DNA from: Alteribacillus persepolensis
Lineage (GTDB): Bacteria > Bacillota > Bacilli > Bacillales > Marinococcaceae
Assembly: GCF_900099605.1 (NCBI RefSeq)
Contig: NZ_FNDK01000003.1
Span: 1 to 64,000 of the forward strand
Direction: 5' to 3'
Length of the DNA stretch: 64,000 nucleotides
Every line of letters begins with the position of its first letter. The first letter of the stretch is position 1. Of this stretch, positions 32,474-40,799 are shown piece after piece. The notes below the pieces were generated by a model. The model saw only the letters and a list, made by a program, of their open reading frames with translations, had not been told where the DNA came from and ran no database searches. A program made the position numbers and the translations under genes.

Positions 32474-34264
32474 ATGAGCAAAGTAGAAGATGTACAAATT
32501 GCAGGAGGAAGTTTTATCACCGAAGATATTCATTATAATCAGGTGTTTACTGCAGAAGATTTCTCTGAAGAACACCAAATGATTGCCAAAACGACCGAAG
32601 ATTTTGTAGAAAAAGAAATCTTGTCTTTGGGAGAAGAAGGAGAGAAACTAAATTACGATCTGACGCTTCAAGTCATTAAAAAAGCGGGCGATGTTGGAAT
32701 ATTGGGGGCTTCTTTGCCTGAAGAGTATGGCGGATTGGGATTAGAAGGCATACGCTTTGCGTTAATGAAAGAAAAGCTCAATACCCAGTCAGCTGCTTTG
32801 ACAATGCCGATTGGCGGGCACATTGGCATTGGAATGCTTCCTATTACCTTTTTTGGAACGAAGCATCAACGAGAAAAATATCTCACGCGTCTGCAAACCG
32901 GTGACATAACGACAGCGTTTGCGTTAACGGAACCACAGTCGGGGACAGACGCTTCAAGCATTAAAACGAATGCTTATCTTTCGGAAGACGGAAAATATTA
33001 TATTTTAAACGGCAGCAAAGTATTTATTACCAATGCCGGTTTTGCTGATATTTTTATCGTGTTTGCTAAATTAGATGGAAAAGACTTCAGCACCTTTATT
33101 GTAGAAAGGCAATGGGATGGAGTAAGTATCGGGCCGGAAGAAGACAAAATGGGTCTGAAAGCTTCTTCTACGTGTTCGATGACGTTTGAGGATGTCAAAG
33201 TGCCAGTGGAAAACTTGCTCGGTGAACCTGGAAAAGGCCATATTTTTGCCTTTAATGTTTTAAATTTCGGCCGGCTTTCCGTTGGGGCAGGCTGCTTGGG
33301 CAATACGAAAAATACTATTTATCATTCCGCTGCCTATGCCAATGAGCGTGTTCAATTCGGCAAGAAAATTTCATCGTTCCCGCTTATAGCAAAAAAGCTG
33401 GCAGAGATGAACATGAAGGCATATGTCTTAGAAAGTATGGTGTACCGAACGGCTCATTTGTTTGACAAAGGGTTGAAAGAGCTTGACTTTAATGACTCGA
33501 ATGTAGGAGAGAAATCGAGAAAAGCCGTGGGCGAATATATGATGGAATGTTCAATTAATAAAGTATTTGGCTCTGAGACGCTGGATTTTGCAGTAGATGA
33601 GGGACTGCAAATTCATGGTGGATACGGTTATATGAAAGAGTATCCGATTGAAGGTTTATATCGCGACTCCAGAATCAAGCGGATTTTTGAAGGTACTAGT
33701 GAAATGAACCGCATGTTTATTACTAACACTGTCATTAGGAAGCTGAAAAAAGGAAAATTCCGTGCGTTAGAAGATGCTTTAGCACGTGTTCAAGAAACGT
33801 TCACAGCAGATAATCAAACACCAAGCCATGACGGTGCGTTGTCCAGGGAAAATGAGCTGTTAAGCAAAACAAAGGAATTATTTACTTACCTTCTATCTTA
33901 CGCACTCGACGTATTTGAAGAGACGCTGGAAGATGAACAAGAAGTTACCAGCAACTTTGGAGATATAATTATTCTCATGTTTGCGATAGAAAGCGCTGTC
34001 AAAAGGACGGAAAAAATCATTGCTGAACGAGGAGAAGAAGCAGCTCAGTACGTTATGAAGATGACAACAGTATACGTACAAGAGGCATTTGAAGACGTAA
34101 TTGATTTTGCGAAAGAAATTGCCGCGGCGATGTTTGATGGGGACGAATTGCATCAGCAGCTTCAAAAAATAACAGAAAATACCTTTTTTATCCCTATCAA
34201 TACCATCTTGTTCAAGCGGGAAATAGCACAAAAGGTCATAGATTCAGAAAGTTACAGCATGTAA
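32474..34264 (+). CDS. acyl-CoA dehydrogenase, long form with C-terminal extension
   Basis: The ATG at 32474 is nine bases after GAGGAG; the ATG at 32468 is only three bases away. The 596-residue FAD enzyme has the two family signatures: AFALTEPQSGTDASSIKT (about 150-167) and QIHGGYGYMKEYPIEGLYRDSRI (about 380-402, broken here as QIHGGYGYMKEYPIEG then LYRDSRI). The catalytic-base region is in RIFEGTSEMN. About 170 residues follow the usual end, as in the FadE/VLCAD-type subgroup. It introduces the 2,3-double bond into an acyl-CoA. As first gene of a sigma-54 operon with a CoA ligase and thiolase it is probably specific for an unusual acyl-CoA. Confidence 0.9.
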   Translation: MSKVEDVQIAGGSFITEDIHYNQVFTAEDFSEEHQMIAKTTEDFVEKEILSLGEEGEKLNYDLTLQVIKKAGDVGILGASLPEEYGGLGLEGIRFALMKEKLNTQSAALTMPIGGHIGIGMLPITFFGTKHQREKYLTRLQTGDITTAFALTEPQSGTDASSIKTNAYLSEDGKYYILNGSKVFITNAGFADIFIVFAKLDGKDFSTFIVERQWDGVSIGPEEDKMGLKASSTCSMTFEDVKVPVENLLGEPGKGHIFAFNVLNFGRLSVGAGCLGNTKNTIYHSAAYANERVQFGKKISSFPLIAKKLAEMNMKAYVLESMVYRTAHLFDKGLKELDFNDSNVGEKSRKAVGEYMMECSINKVFGSETLDFAVDEGLQIHGGYGYMKEYPIEGLYRDSRIKRIFEGTSEMNRMFITNTVIRKLKKGKFRALEDALARVQETFTADNQTPSHDGALSRENELLSKTKELFTYLLSYALDVFEETLEDEQEVTSNFGDIIILMFAIESAVKRTEKIIAERGEEAAQYVMKMTTVYVQEAFEDVIDFAKEIAAAMFDGDELHQQLQKITENTFFIPINTILFKREIAQKVIDSESYSM

Positions 34265-34282
34265 ATAGAGGAGGACTGTTTT

Positions 34283-35041
34283 ATGGGGAATTTACAAGGA
34301 AAAGTAGCAGTGGTGACAGGAGCAGGAAAAGGAATTGGAGCAGCTACAGCTGTCAAGTTAGCAGATGACGGAGCGAAGGTGGCAGTCATCGATTTAAAAG
34401 AGGAGTTTGGAAGACATACCGTAGATACGATTCAATCAAAGGGCGGCGAAGCGATTGCTGTCGGGTGTGACGTGTCCAGCCGCGAAGAAGTGGATGCTGC
34501 GGCAGATCATATTCATTCCCGCTTTGGCCGTGTCGATATATTGGTAAACAACGCTGGTGTAACAAGAGACAACCTGCTTTTTAAAATGTCGGAAGATGAG
34601 TGGGATATCGTGCTTGATACACACTTAAAAGGCTCATTTTTAGTAACAAAAGCCTTTCAACAATACATGGTGGAACAAAAGTACGGTAAAATTGTCACTA
34701 CAAGCAGTTTAGGTGCACTGGGAAAGCGCGGCCAGGCTAATTATTCAGCAGCAAAAGCCGGGCTGCAAGGGTTAACAAGGACATTTGCGTTAGAACTTGG
34801 AAAGTTTAACATTAACGCTAATTGCGTCGCTCCCGGGTTCATCGAAACAGATATGACAAGAGCAACTGCCGAGCGGCAAGGGATGGATTTTGACGAAGTG
34901 AAAAAAGGGGCAAGCAAATCGATTCCAATCGGCAGGGTTGGACAGCCAGAAGATATCGCCAATGTTGTGTCGTTTTTAGTGAGTGATGAAGCAAGTTATG
35001 TCACAGGAGAAGTGTTGTATGTCGGTGGAGGCGCACGCTAA
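34283..35041 (+). CDS. SDR oxidoreductase (3-hydroxyacyl-CoA dehydrogenase/FabG-like)
   Basis: The 252-residue protein shows the cofactor motif TGAGKGIGAA (about 12-21), NNAGVT (about 88-93), and the catalytic Ser (TTSSLGALG, about 140), Tyr and Lys (YSAAKAG, about 153-157). An Asp after strand 2 (VIDLKEE) favours NAD(H). GAGGAGG precedes the ATG. Placed after an acyl-CoA dehydrogenase and before two MaoC-fold proteins and a thiolase, it most likely oxidises a 3-hydroxyacyl-CoA. A role as a carbonyl reductase cannot be excluded. Confidence 0.88.
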   Translation: MGNLQGKVAVVTGAGKGIGAATAVKLADDGAKVAVIDLKEEFGRHTVDTIQSKGGEAIAVGCDVSSREEVDAAADHIHSRFGRVDILVNNAGVTRDNLLFKMSEDEWDIVLDTHLKGSFLVTKAFQQYMVEQKYGKIVTTSSLGALGKRGQANYSAAKAGLQGLTRTFALELGKFNINANCVAPGFIETDMTRATAERQGMDFDEVKKGASKSIPIGRVGQPEDIANVVSFLVSDEASYVTGEVLYVGGGAR

Positions 35042-35077
35042 TGAAAAAACTATTTTCAAAGGAAAGGTGATACAGAC

Positions 35078-35497
35078 ATGCTGGATACAAGTGCTATTGG
35101 AACGAAAACAGAGTGGACGACAGTAGAAGTGGAAAAAGGATCGATTAAGGCATTTGCAGATGCACTAGGAGATGATAATCCGCTGTACTGCGATGAAGAA
35201 TATGCCAGAGAAAAAGGATATCCAAGCATTGTTGCTCCTCCTACGTTTCCGGCAACATTTCATTTGCCAAAGCCAGGGCTTGATCTGGAATTAAGCCGGA
35301 CGCTTCACGGGGAACAAGAATTCGTGTATGAACGCCCGATTGTCGCGGGAGACATCCTTCATTGTATCAGTGAGTTAGTAGATGTTTATGAGCGTGACGG
35401 TAAAAGGAAAATGACGTTTTATGTGCTGGAAACGCGCGGAGAAGACAGCAATGGCAGCCTTGTTTATACAGGAAGAACAACGATTATTTACCGTTAA
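35078..35497 (+). CDS. MaoC-like N-terminal-type dehydratase subunit
   Basis: The 139-residue hot-dog-fold protein shows SIKAFADALGDDNPLYCDEE and FPATFHLPKPGLDLELSR, typical of the MaoC_dehydrat_N (FAS1-like) type. In that type the hydratase active-site Asp/His pair is often absent. It lies 12 bases before a second MaoC protein with the full motif, so the two probably form a heterodimeric enoyl-CoA hydratase, as in steroid side-chain pathways. Function on a specific acyl-CoA is inferred. Confidence 0.83.
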   Translation: MLDTSAIGTKTEWTTVEVEKGSIKAFADALGDDNPLYCDEEYAREKGYPSIVAPPTFPATFHLPKPGLDLELSRTLHGEQEFVYERPIVAGDILHCISELVDVYERDGKRKMTFYVLETRGEDSNGSLVYTGRTTIIYR

Positions 35498-35509
35498 GGG
35501 GGAAGGAAC

Positions 35510-35923
35510 ATGAGTATGACGTGGCAAGAATTAAAACCAGAACAAGAGCTGACGCTTGTGAAACCACCGATTGAAAAACTGCAGCTTGTGAAATATGCAG
35601 GGGCATCGAAAGATTTTAATATGATTCATCAAGACGAAGAGACAGCCAAAAAAGTCGGGCTGCCGGGTATTATTGCCCATGGCATGCTCAGCATGGGATT
35701 TTTGGGGCAGCTGGCACAAGATGCAGCAGGGACGAATGGTTTTGTCAGCCGTTTAAACGTCCAATTCCGCGGCATGGTTTTTCCAGGCGATACGGTGACG
35801 TGTAAAGCCGTTGTGACAGAAAAGAACGCTGATACTAAAACGGTCGATCTGGACATTTGGGCGGAAACAGATGCCGGCAAGCCGGTAACAAAAGGACAAG
35901 CCAGCATCACGTTTCATGCATAA
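35510..35923 (+). CDS. MaoC-like enoyl-CoA hydratase
   Basis: The 137-residue hot-dog protein carries the hydratase 2 motif: YAGASKDFNMIHQDEETAKK with the catalytic Asp and His (about residues 33-38), then GIIAHGMLSMGF. GGGGGAAGG precedes the ATG. The paired gene upstream lacks a comparable motif, suggesting a two-subunit hydratase that adds water to a 2-enoyl-CoA. Confidence 0.87.
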   Translation: MSMTWQELKPEQELTLVKPPIEKLQLVKYAGASKDFNMIHQDEETAKKVGLPGIIAHGMLSMGFLGQLAQDAAGTNGFVSRLNVQFRGMVFPGDTVTCKAVVTEKNADTKTVDLDIWAETDAGKPVTKGQASITFHA

Positions 35924-35958
35924 GACATATTTTCATAGAGAAAGAGGGGGGTTCATAC

Positions 35959-37092
35959 ATGAGTTCCAAACGACACGCAGCTGTTGTTGGCGTAGCAGAG
36001 TCTGATTTAGGAGAAGCGCATGGGAAAAATGTGCTGATGCTGCAAGCACAAGCAGCAAAAGCGGCACTAGATGAAGCAGGCTTTACAAAAGATGATGTCG
36101 ATGCATTGTTTACAACAGGAAGCTGGGCTCACTTTCCACAATTAATGCTTGGAGAATATTTAGGGATTCAGCCGACGTATACAGGTGGAACCAATATTGG
36201 CGGTTCTTCGTTTGAATCTCACGCAGCACATGCGGTTGCTGCGATTAAAGCGGGTCTGATTGATGTGGCGTTAATTACGTATGGCAGCACGAACCGGACA
36301 AATGGTTCGCCGTCTCCCACAACATTAACCCAAAAATATGAAGAACCGTTTGGCATTCCATCGCCGGCAGGCCACTATGCAATGGCTGCGATGCGTCATA
36401 TGCATCAATATGGTACAACATCGGAACAGTTAGCAGAAATTGCTGTAGCTACTCGGAAATGGGCCAATTTGAATGAAAAAGCATTTAAACGCGACTTGAT
36501 AACCATTGAAGATGTATTGGAATCTCCGATGATTAGTGAGCCGCTTCACTTACTGGATTGTTGTTTAATTACGGATGGAGGCGGTGCTGTGGTCATTGCG
36601 TCAAAAGAAGCAGCTCAAGCAGCAAAGAAAAAGCCGGTATGGATACTAGGGCATGGGGAAACACATACCCATAATTCCGTTACACATATGGATGATTTGA
36701 CCGTCACAGGTGCGAAGCAAAGTGGAAAGCAAGCAATGGGAATGGCTGGTGTGACACATAATGATATTGATGTGGTCGAAGTCTATGATTCGTTTACAAT
36801 CACCGTGCTTCTTACACTAGAAGCGCTAGGGTTTTGCAAGCCGGGAGAAGGCGGCGATTTTGTCAGCGGCCAACGTACAGCGCCAGGGGGTTCTTTTCCG
36901 TTAAATACGAATGGAGGCGGCTTATCTTATTGTCACCCTGGAATGTTCGGAATCTTCTTAATCATCGAAGCAGTTCGGCAGCTGCGGGGTGAGTGTGAAG
37001 ACCGGCAGGTGGAGGATGCGAACATTGCGTTAGTAAACGGAACAGGCGGAACGCTTTCCTCAACGTCGACACTCGTATTAGGGAGGGATTAA
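35959..37092 (+). CDS. thiolase-like acyltransferase (SCP-x/lipid-transfer type)
   Basis: The ATG at 35959 follows AGAGGGGGG; the frame opens earlier in the preceding gene. The 377-residue protein belongs to the non-decarboxylating thiolase superfamily in the SCP-x-like branch. It has GGTNIGGSSFESHAAHAVAA around the usual nucleophile region (a Ser stands where a Cys is expected), VVEVYDSFTITVLL, GGSFPLNTNGGGLSYCHPGM (His about 339) and a C-terminal NGTGGTLSSTSTLVL. Members of this branch act with a separate Zn-ribbon/OB-fold DUF35 protein, encoded immediately downstream. The pair should cleave a 3-oxoacyl-CoA or carry out a retro-aldol-type step. Confidence 0.85.
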   Translation: MSSKRHAAVVGVAESDLGEAHGKNVLMLQAQAAKAALDEAGFTKDDVDALFTTGSWAHFPQLMLGEYLGIQPTYTGGTNIGGSSFESHAAHAVAAIKAGLIDVALITYGSTNRTNGSPSPTTLTQKYEEPFGIPSPAGHYAMAAMRHMHQYGTTSEQLAEIAVATRKWANLNEKAFKRDLITIEDVLESPMISEPLHLLDCCLITDGGGAVVIASKEAAQAAKKKPVWILGHGETHTHNSVTHMDDLTVTGAKQSGKQAMGMAGVTHNDIDVVEVYDSFTITVLLTLEALGFCKPGEGGDFVSGQRTAPGGSFPLNTNGGGLSYCHPGMFGIFLIIEAVRQLRGECEDRQVEDANIALVNGTGGTLSSTSTLVLGRD

Positions 37093-37093
37093 T

Positions 37094-37495
37094 ATGGAAC
37101 AAATTTATCCAAAGCCGCCGCTCGACGAAGAGTCTGCCCCGTTTTGGGAAGGGGCGAAAGAACACAAGTTAATGATTCAAGAATGCAATGATTGTGACAA
37201 TGCCATTTTTTATCCTCGTACGATTTGTCCGCACTGTTTTTCCGATCATGTTACCTGGACAGAAGCAAGCGGCAAGGGGCATATTCACAGTTACACCGTC
37301 GTTCATAAAGCAAGGCCGCCTTTTAAACAAGACACTCCTTTTGTTGTAGCTATTATTGATTTAGAAGAAGGCGCTAGAATGTTAAGCAGAATTGTCGGTG
37401 ACAGAGAGGATGTTTCTATCGGCAAGCCCGTGTCTGTTGTCTATAAAAAGGTAGACGAAGACTTGACGCTGCCTTGTTTTCAAGTAGAAGAATAA
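37094..37495 (+). CDS. Zn-ribbon/OB-fold (DUF35) partner of the thiolase
   Basis: The 133-residue protein has a rubredoxin-like zinc ribbon, CNDCDNAIFYPRTICPHC (about residues 28-45, two C-x2-C knuckles), followed by an OB-fold (GKGHIHSYTVVHKA, PFVVAIIDLEEGARML). It starts two bases after the thiolase stop. DUF35 proteins form complexes with SCP-x-type thiolases and are needed for their activity. The gene order thiolase-DUF35 is standard. Confidence 0.88.
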   Translation: MEQIYPKPPLDEESAPFWEGAKEHKLMIQECNDCDNAIFYPRTICPHCFSDHVTWTEASGKGHIHSYTVVHKARPPFKQDTPFVVAIIDLEEGARMLSRIVGDREDVSIGKPVSVVYKKVDEDLTLPCFQVEE

Positions 37496-37514
37496 GAAAG
37501 AAAGGAGAAATGCT

Positions 37515-39098
37515 ATGAACATTCGCGACTGCTACGGTCTTTCGATTGCAGAACTTCTTGATAAAGCAGGCAAAAATTCTCCTGACAAAGAGGCGGTTGT
37601 TGATGGAAAGCGGCGGCTGACGTATCGAGAGTTGGAACAAGAAGCAAGTGAACTGGCTTGCGGCTTAAAGCAGCTCGGCATTGAACCAGGCGACAGGGTA
37701 GCTGTTTGTTTGCCAACCTGGTATGAGTTTATAGCTGCAGTATTTGCCATTGCCAAAGCAGGAGCTGTACTTGTTCCGCTTAATACACGCTACCGCCAGG
37801 ATGAAGCAGAACATATTCTGCGGGATTCAGGAACAAAAGCTGTATTTATGACGGACACATTTGACAAAGTCAACCACGTGCAGCAGTTTCAAGCGCTGAC
37901 AGAGCGTCTGCCGTCCTTGCAGCATGTCATTACTGTGCGGTTTCAAGCAAAAGAGTGGGTGAGTTATGACGATGTGAAGAGGCAGCATAATGGAGAGCGC
38001 GTAGAGACAAAAATTGATATAAAAGAAGACGTGTTTGCGATTATTTATACGTCTGGTACGACGGGTAAGGCAAAGGGTGTCATGCTGACCCATGAAAACC
38101 TCGTTCATTCGATGGTTGCAAGCTGCGAGGCAATTAAGTGCCAGGAAGATGATGTGTTTTTACATGCGAGTCCGTACTTTCATATTATGGGTATTGCTGG
38201 TATCCTGCGGCTGATTGGCAGTGAAACAAAAGCAGTTTTGATGGAGGCATACAAAGCAGAAAAGACGCTGCGCTTGATTGAACAAGAACGAATTACCATT
38301 CACTCCGGTGTGCCCAGCATTTTCGTTTTGGAGTTAAATCATCCATCATTTCATTCCTATGACTTATCCTCATTGCGCGTTTCTATTATGGCGGGAGCAC
38401 CGTGTCCAGTGGAAACGATACGAAAAGTAAAACAAGAAATGGGCTGTGACGTCCTTATCAGTTACGGCATGACAGAAACTTCACCGATTTTAACGATGAC
38501 ACGTTTCGATGATGATGACATCACTCTGTCTGAAACAGTTGGGAAAGCCATTCAAGGCGTTCGGCTGAAAATAGTGAATGATACTAGAGAAGAAATGCCG
38601 CCTGGAGAAGTCGGGGAACTTGCCTGTCAAAGTGTTGGGTTAATGAAAGGCTACTATGGACTTCCCGAAAAAACCCAAGAATCTATTGATGCAGACCGCT
38701 GGTTTTACACGGGTGATTTAGCAACGATGGATGCTGATGGGTATGTGCGTATTGTCGGCCGGAAAAAAGATATGATTATTCGCGGCGGCTATAATATTTA
38801 TCCATCTGAAATTGAAGATGTATTTTACAGCCATTCGGATGTTTTAGAAGCAGCAGTAGTGGGTGTGAGAGATACCGTTTTAGGAGAAGTGTCCTGTGCG
38901 GCAGTCAAAGTGAAACAACACGCTGTGATAACAGCTGAAGATTTAAAAGCCTATATGAAAGAACAAGTGGCGGATTACAAAGTGCCAGATCACGTGGTGT
39001 TAATGGAAGAAGAACTGCCAAAGACACCATCAGGAAAAGTTAAAAAATTTGCTCTTAGAGATTTTATTTTAGATGAAAAACTGGTGTCTTTACGGTAA
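37515..39098 (+). CDS. acyl-CoA ligase (AMP-forming)
   Basis: The 527-residue enzyme shows the adenylation motifs YTSGTTGKAKGVMLTH (about 175-190), YGMTETSP (about 317-324), WFYTGDLATMDADGYVRIVG (about 396-415), RGGYNIYPSEIE (about 424-435) and the catalytic Lys in KTPSGKVKKF (about 510). It activates a carboxylic acid with ATP and CoA, the entry step for this operon. Similarity is to the medium/long-chain and aromatic acid ligase group; the acid is unknown. AAAGGAG precedes the ATG. Confidence 0.9.
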   Translation: MNIRDCYGLSIAELLDKAGKNSPDKEAVVDGKRRLTYRELEQEASELACGLKQLGIEPGDRVAVCLPTWYEFIAAVFAIAKAGAVLVPLNTRYRQDEAEHILRDSGTKAVFMTDTFDKVNHVQQFQALTERLPSLQHVITVRFQAKEWVSYDDVKRQHNGERVETKIDIKEDVFAIIYTSGTTGKAKGVMLTHENLVHSMVASCEAIKCQEDDVFLHASPYFHIMGIAGILRLIGSETKAVLMEAYKAEKTLRLIEQERITIHSGVPSIFVLELNHPSFHSYDLSSLRVSIMAGAPCPVETIRKVKQEMGCDVLISYGMTETSPILTMTRFDDDDITLSETVGKAIQGVRLKIVNDTREEMPPGEVGELACQSVGLMKGYYGLPEKTQESIDADRWFYTGDLATMDADGYVRIVGRKKDMIIRGGYNIYPSEIEDVFYSHSDVLEAAVVGVRDTVLGEVSCAAVKVKQHAVITAEDLKAYMKEQVADYKVPDHVVLMEEELPKTPSGKVKKFALRDFILDEKLVSLR

Positions 39099-39143
39099 TG
39101 AATATGAAGAATAATGAAACGATAAAACAAACGGAGGTATCCT

Positions 39144-39809
39144 GTGGATATTATAGAGGCGTATAAAAATATATCAATTGCAGCCGTGTCAGATGCAATG
39201 GACCGTTTAGGAATGGCGGGTGCGTGTATGGGGATTTCTCCACTTCAATTTGGATGCGAGATGGTTGGAAGAGCATTTACGGTGAAATATTTGCCAGCAC
39301 GTTCTCATGAAAAGGCAAGTGTCGGGGATTTTATTGATGATGTAAAAAGCGGCAGCGTTGTTGTGCTTGATAATGCCGGGCGAACAGACTGTACGGTGTG
39401 GGGAGATATTTTAACAGCAGCTGCTCACCAAAAGGGGTTAGCAGGAACGGTCATTGATGGTGTGTGCAGAGACGTATCAGACAGTTTGAAACTTAATTAT
39501 CCGATATTTAGCAAAGGCCATTACATGCGAACAGGAAAAGATCGTGTAGATGCAGTGGATTATAATGTGCCGGTTCAAATTGGCGGCGTGCAAGTAAGAG
39601 CAGGAGATATTATCTATGGAAGCGATGATGGAGTCATTGTCATTCCGCAAGAATTTGAACAAGACATTTTGGAAACAGCTGAAATGATTGAACAAAAAGA
39701 AAACGATATACGAAAAGATGTATCATTAGGCACCACTTTAAAGCAAGCACGCCAAACATACGGGTACCATGCACTGCAAGCAAAAGCTCAAAAGCAAGAA
39801 CAAAAATAA
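39144..39809 (+). CDS. RraA-like aldolase/demethylmenaquinone methyltransferase-fold protein (paralogue 1)
   Basis: The start is GTG at 39144, after GGAGG. The 221-residue protein has the RraA fold: SVVVLDNAGRTDCTVWGDIL (about 71-90), GTVIDGVCRDV (Arg-Asp about 113-114) and GDIIYGSDDGVIVIP (about 153-167). In the HMG/CHA aldolase branch, G-x-x-x-D-G-x-x-R-D binds the divalent metal and substrate pyruvyl group, and those residues are present. It may cleave a 4-hydroxy-2-oxo acid to pyruvate. It is one of three such proteins in the region. Confidence 0.82.
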   Translation: MDIIEAYKNISIAAVSDAMDRLGMAGACMGISPLQFGCEMVGRAFTVKYLPARSHEKASVGDFIDDVKSGSVVVLDNAGRTDCTVWGDILTAAAHQKGLAGTVIDGVCRDVSDSLKLNYPIFSKGHYMRTGKDRVDAVDYNVPVQIGGVQVRAGDIIYGSDDGVIVIPQEFEQDILETAEMIEQKENDIRKDVSLGTTLKQARQTYGYHALQAKAQKQEQK

Positions 39810-39822
39810 GGGGGGAGGCAGC

Positions 39823-40446
39823 ATGAAACAAGAATACGCCGTGACACAGGAAGTCGCAGATGCGAGCCGGTTTTCATCGGCAACGCTTTGTGAAGCAGCT
39901 GGAAAAACCGGGAGCCTGCCGGCTGGAATTAAACCGCTTGCTTCGGGTATGAAAGTGTGCGGCCGTGCCGTGCCGGTTCATTCGCCGCCGGGAGATAATA
40001 TTATGCTGCATCAAGCTATTTTAACAGCAAAGCCAGGAGACGTTCTTGTCGTTGAAGTCTCAGGCATGTATGACGCAGGGTATTGGGGAGACATTATGAC
40101 ATTAGCTGCCCAAGAGCGGGGCATTCAAGGACTTGTTATTGATGGGTGTGTCCGAGATAAAGAAGATATCGTTGCGTCCGAGTTTCCCGTTTTCAGCCGC
40201 GGGTTGTGCATTCAAGGAACAACAAAGCATGGCGGCGGAACAATCAATGAACCAATCCTGATTGGCCAGGCGCGTATACAGGCATCCGACTTGATTGTCG
40301 GAGATGACGATGGCGTCGTTGTCATTCCAGAAGAACATATTCTGTCCGTACTCGAAAAAGCCAAACAAAGAGCCGAACACGAGGAGCAGATTAGACAACA
40401 ATTAAAGGCAGGAAAAAACACGATGGAGATATACGGATGGAAATAG
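39823..40446 (+). CDS. RraA-like aldolase-fold protein (paralogue 2)
   Basis: The ATG at 39823 follows GGGGAGG, 13 bases after paralogue 1. The 207-residue protein shows VLVVEVSGMYDAGYWGDIMT, GLVIDGCVRDKEDI (Arg-Asp about 106-107), KHGGGTINEPI and DLIVGDDDGVVVIPEE. The metal-binding Arg-Asp is kept. It differs clearly from paralogue 1, so it is an old duplication or separate acquisition. Together they could form a hetero-oligomer or act on different hydroxy-oxo acids. It is the last gene before a terminator. Confidence 0.82.
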   Translation: MKQEYAVTQEVADASRFSSATLCEAAGKTGSLPAGIKPLASGMKVCGRAVPVHSPPGDNIMLHQAILTAKPGDVLVVEVSGMYDAGYWGDIMTLAAQERGIQGLVIDGCVRDKEDIVASEFPVFSRGLCIQGTTKHGGGTINEPILIGQARIQASDLIVGDDDGVVVIPEEHILSVLEKAKQRAEHEEQIRQQLKAGKNTMEIYGWK

Positions 40447-40799
40447 AAAAGCCGGAAAAGCAGGTCTGCTCTCATGAGATGGGACCTGCTTTTTTGTTGT
40501 TTAGGAACATTTCACGGTATGAAAATTGGGCTTGAATGGGAGCGGTGAAGGCATCAGCGGACAAATAAAGAAGATAACAAACTGCTGCAGCTTGCTTTTC
40601 TGCGAAGTGCAAGTGCGTATTTGTTTTCGTAACGTCTTTTTTACATTTTCGTTATTCAAAAAGAGGGAGTAAGTCTGACACAGAGGCTGCGTCCATTTCT
40701 GATATGGGCATTTCTGAAATAATGTATGTTAAAATAAAAGCGAGTCATTGTTCAGAAGCAGTTAATGAATGCAAGAGAAAATGTAGGAGTTGATTGCGA
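40447..40799. other. intergenic region before codA-like gene
   Basis: It starts with the terminator at 40456-40497. The rest (40500-40780) is AT-rich towards the right. I see no sigma-54 signature and no good sigma-A pair; the only -10-like box is TAAAAT near 40729. No gene is visible. Confidence 0.45.
40456..40497 (+). terminator. terminator of the beta-oxidation operon
   Basis: AAAAGCAGGTC (40456-40466) pairs with GACCTGCTTTT (40483-40493), followed by T's. Confidence 0.82.
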
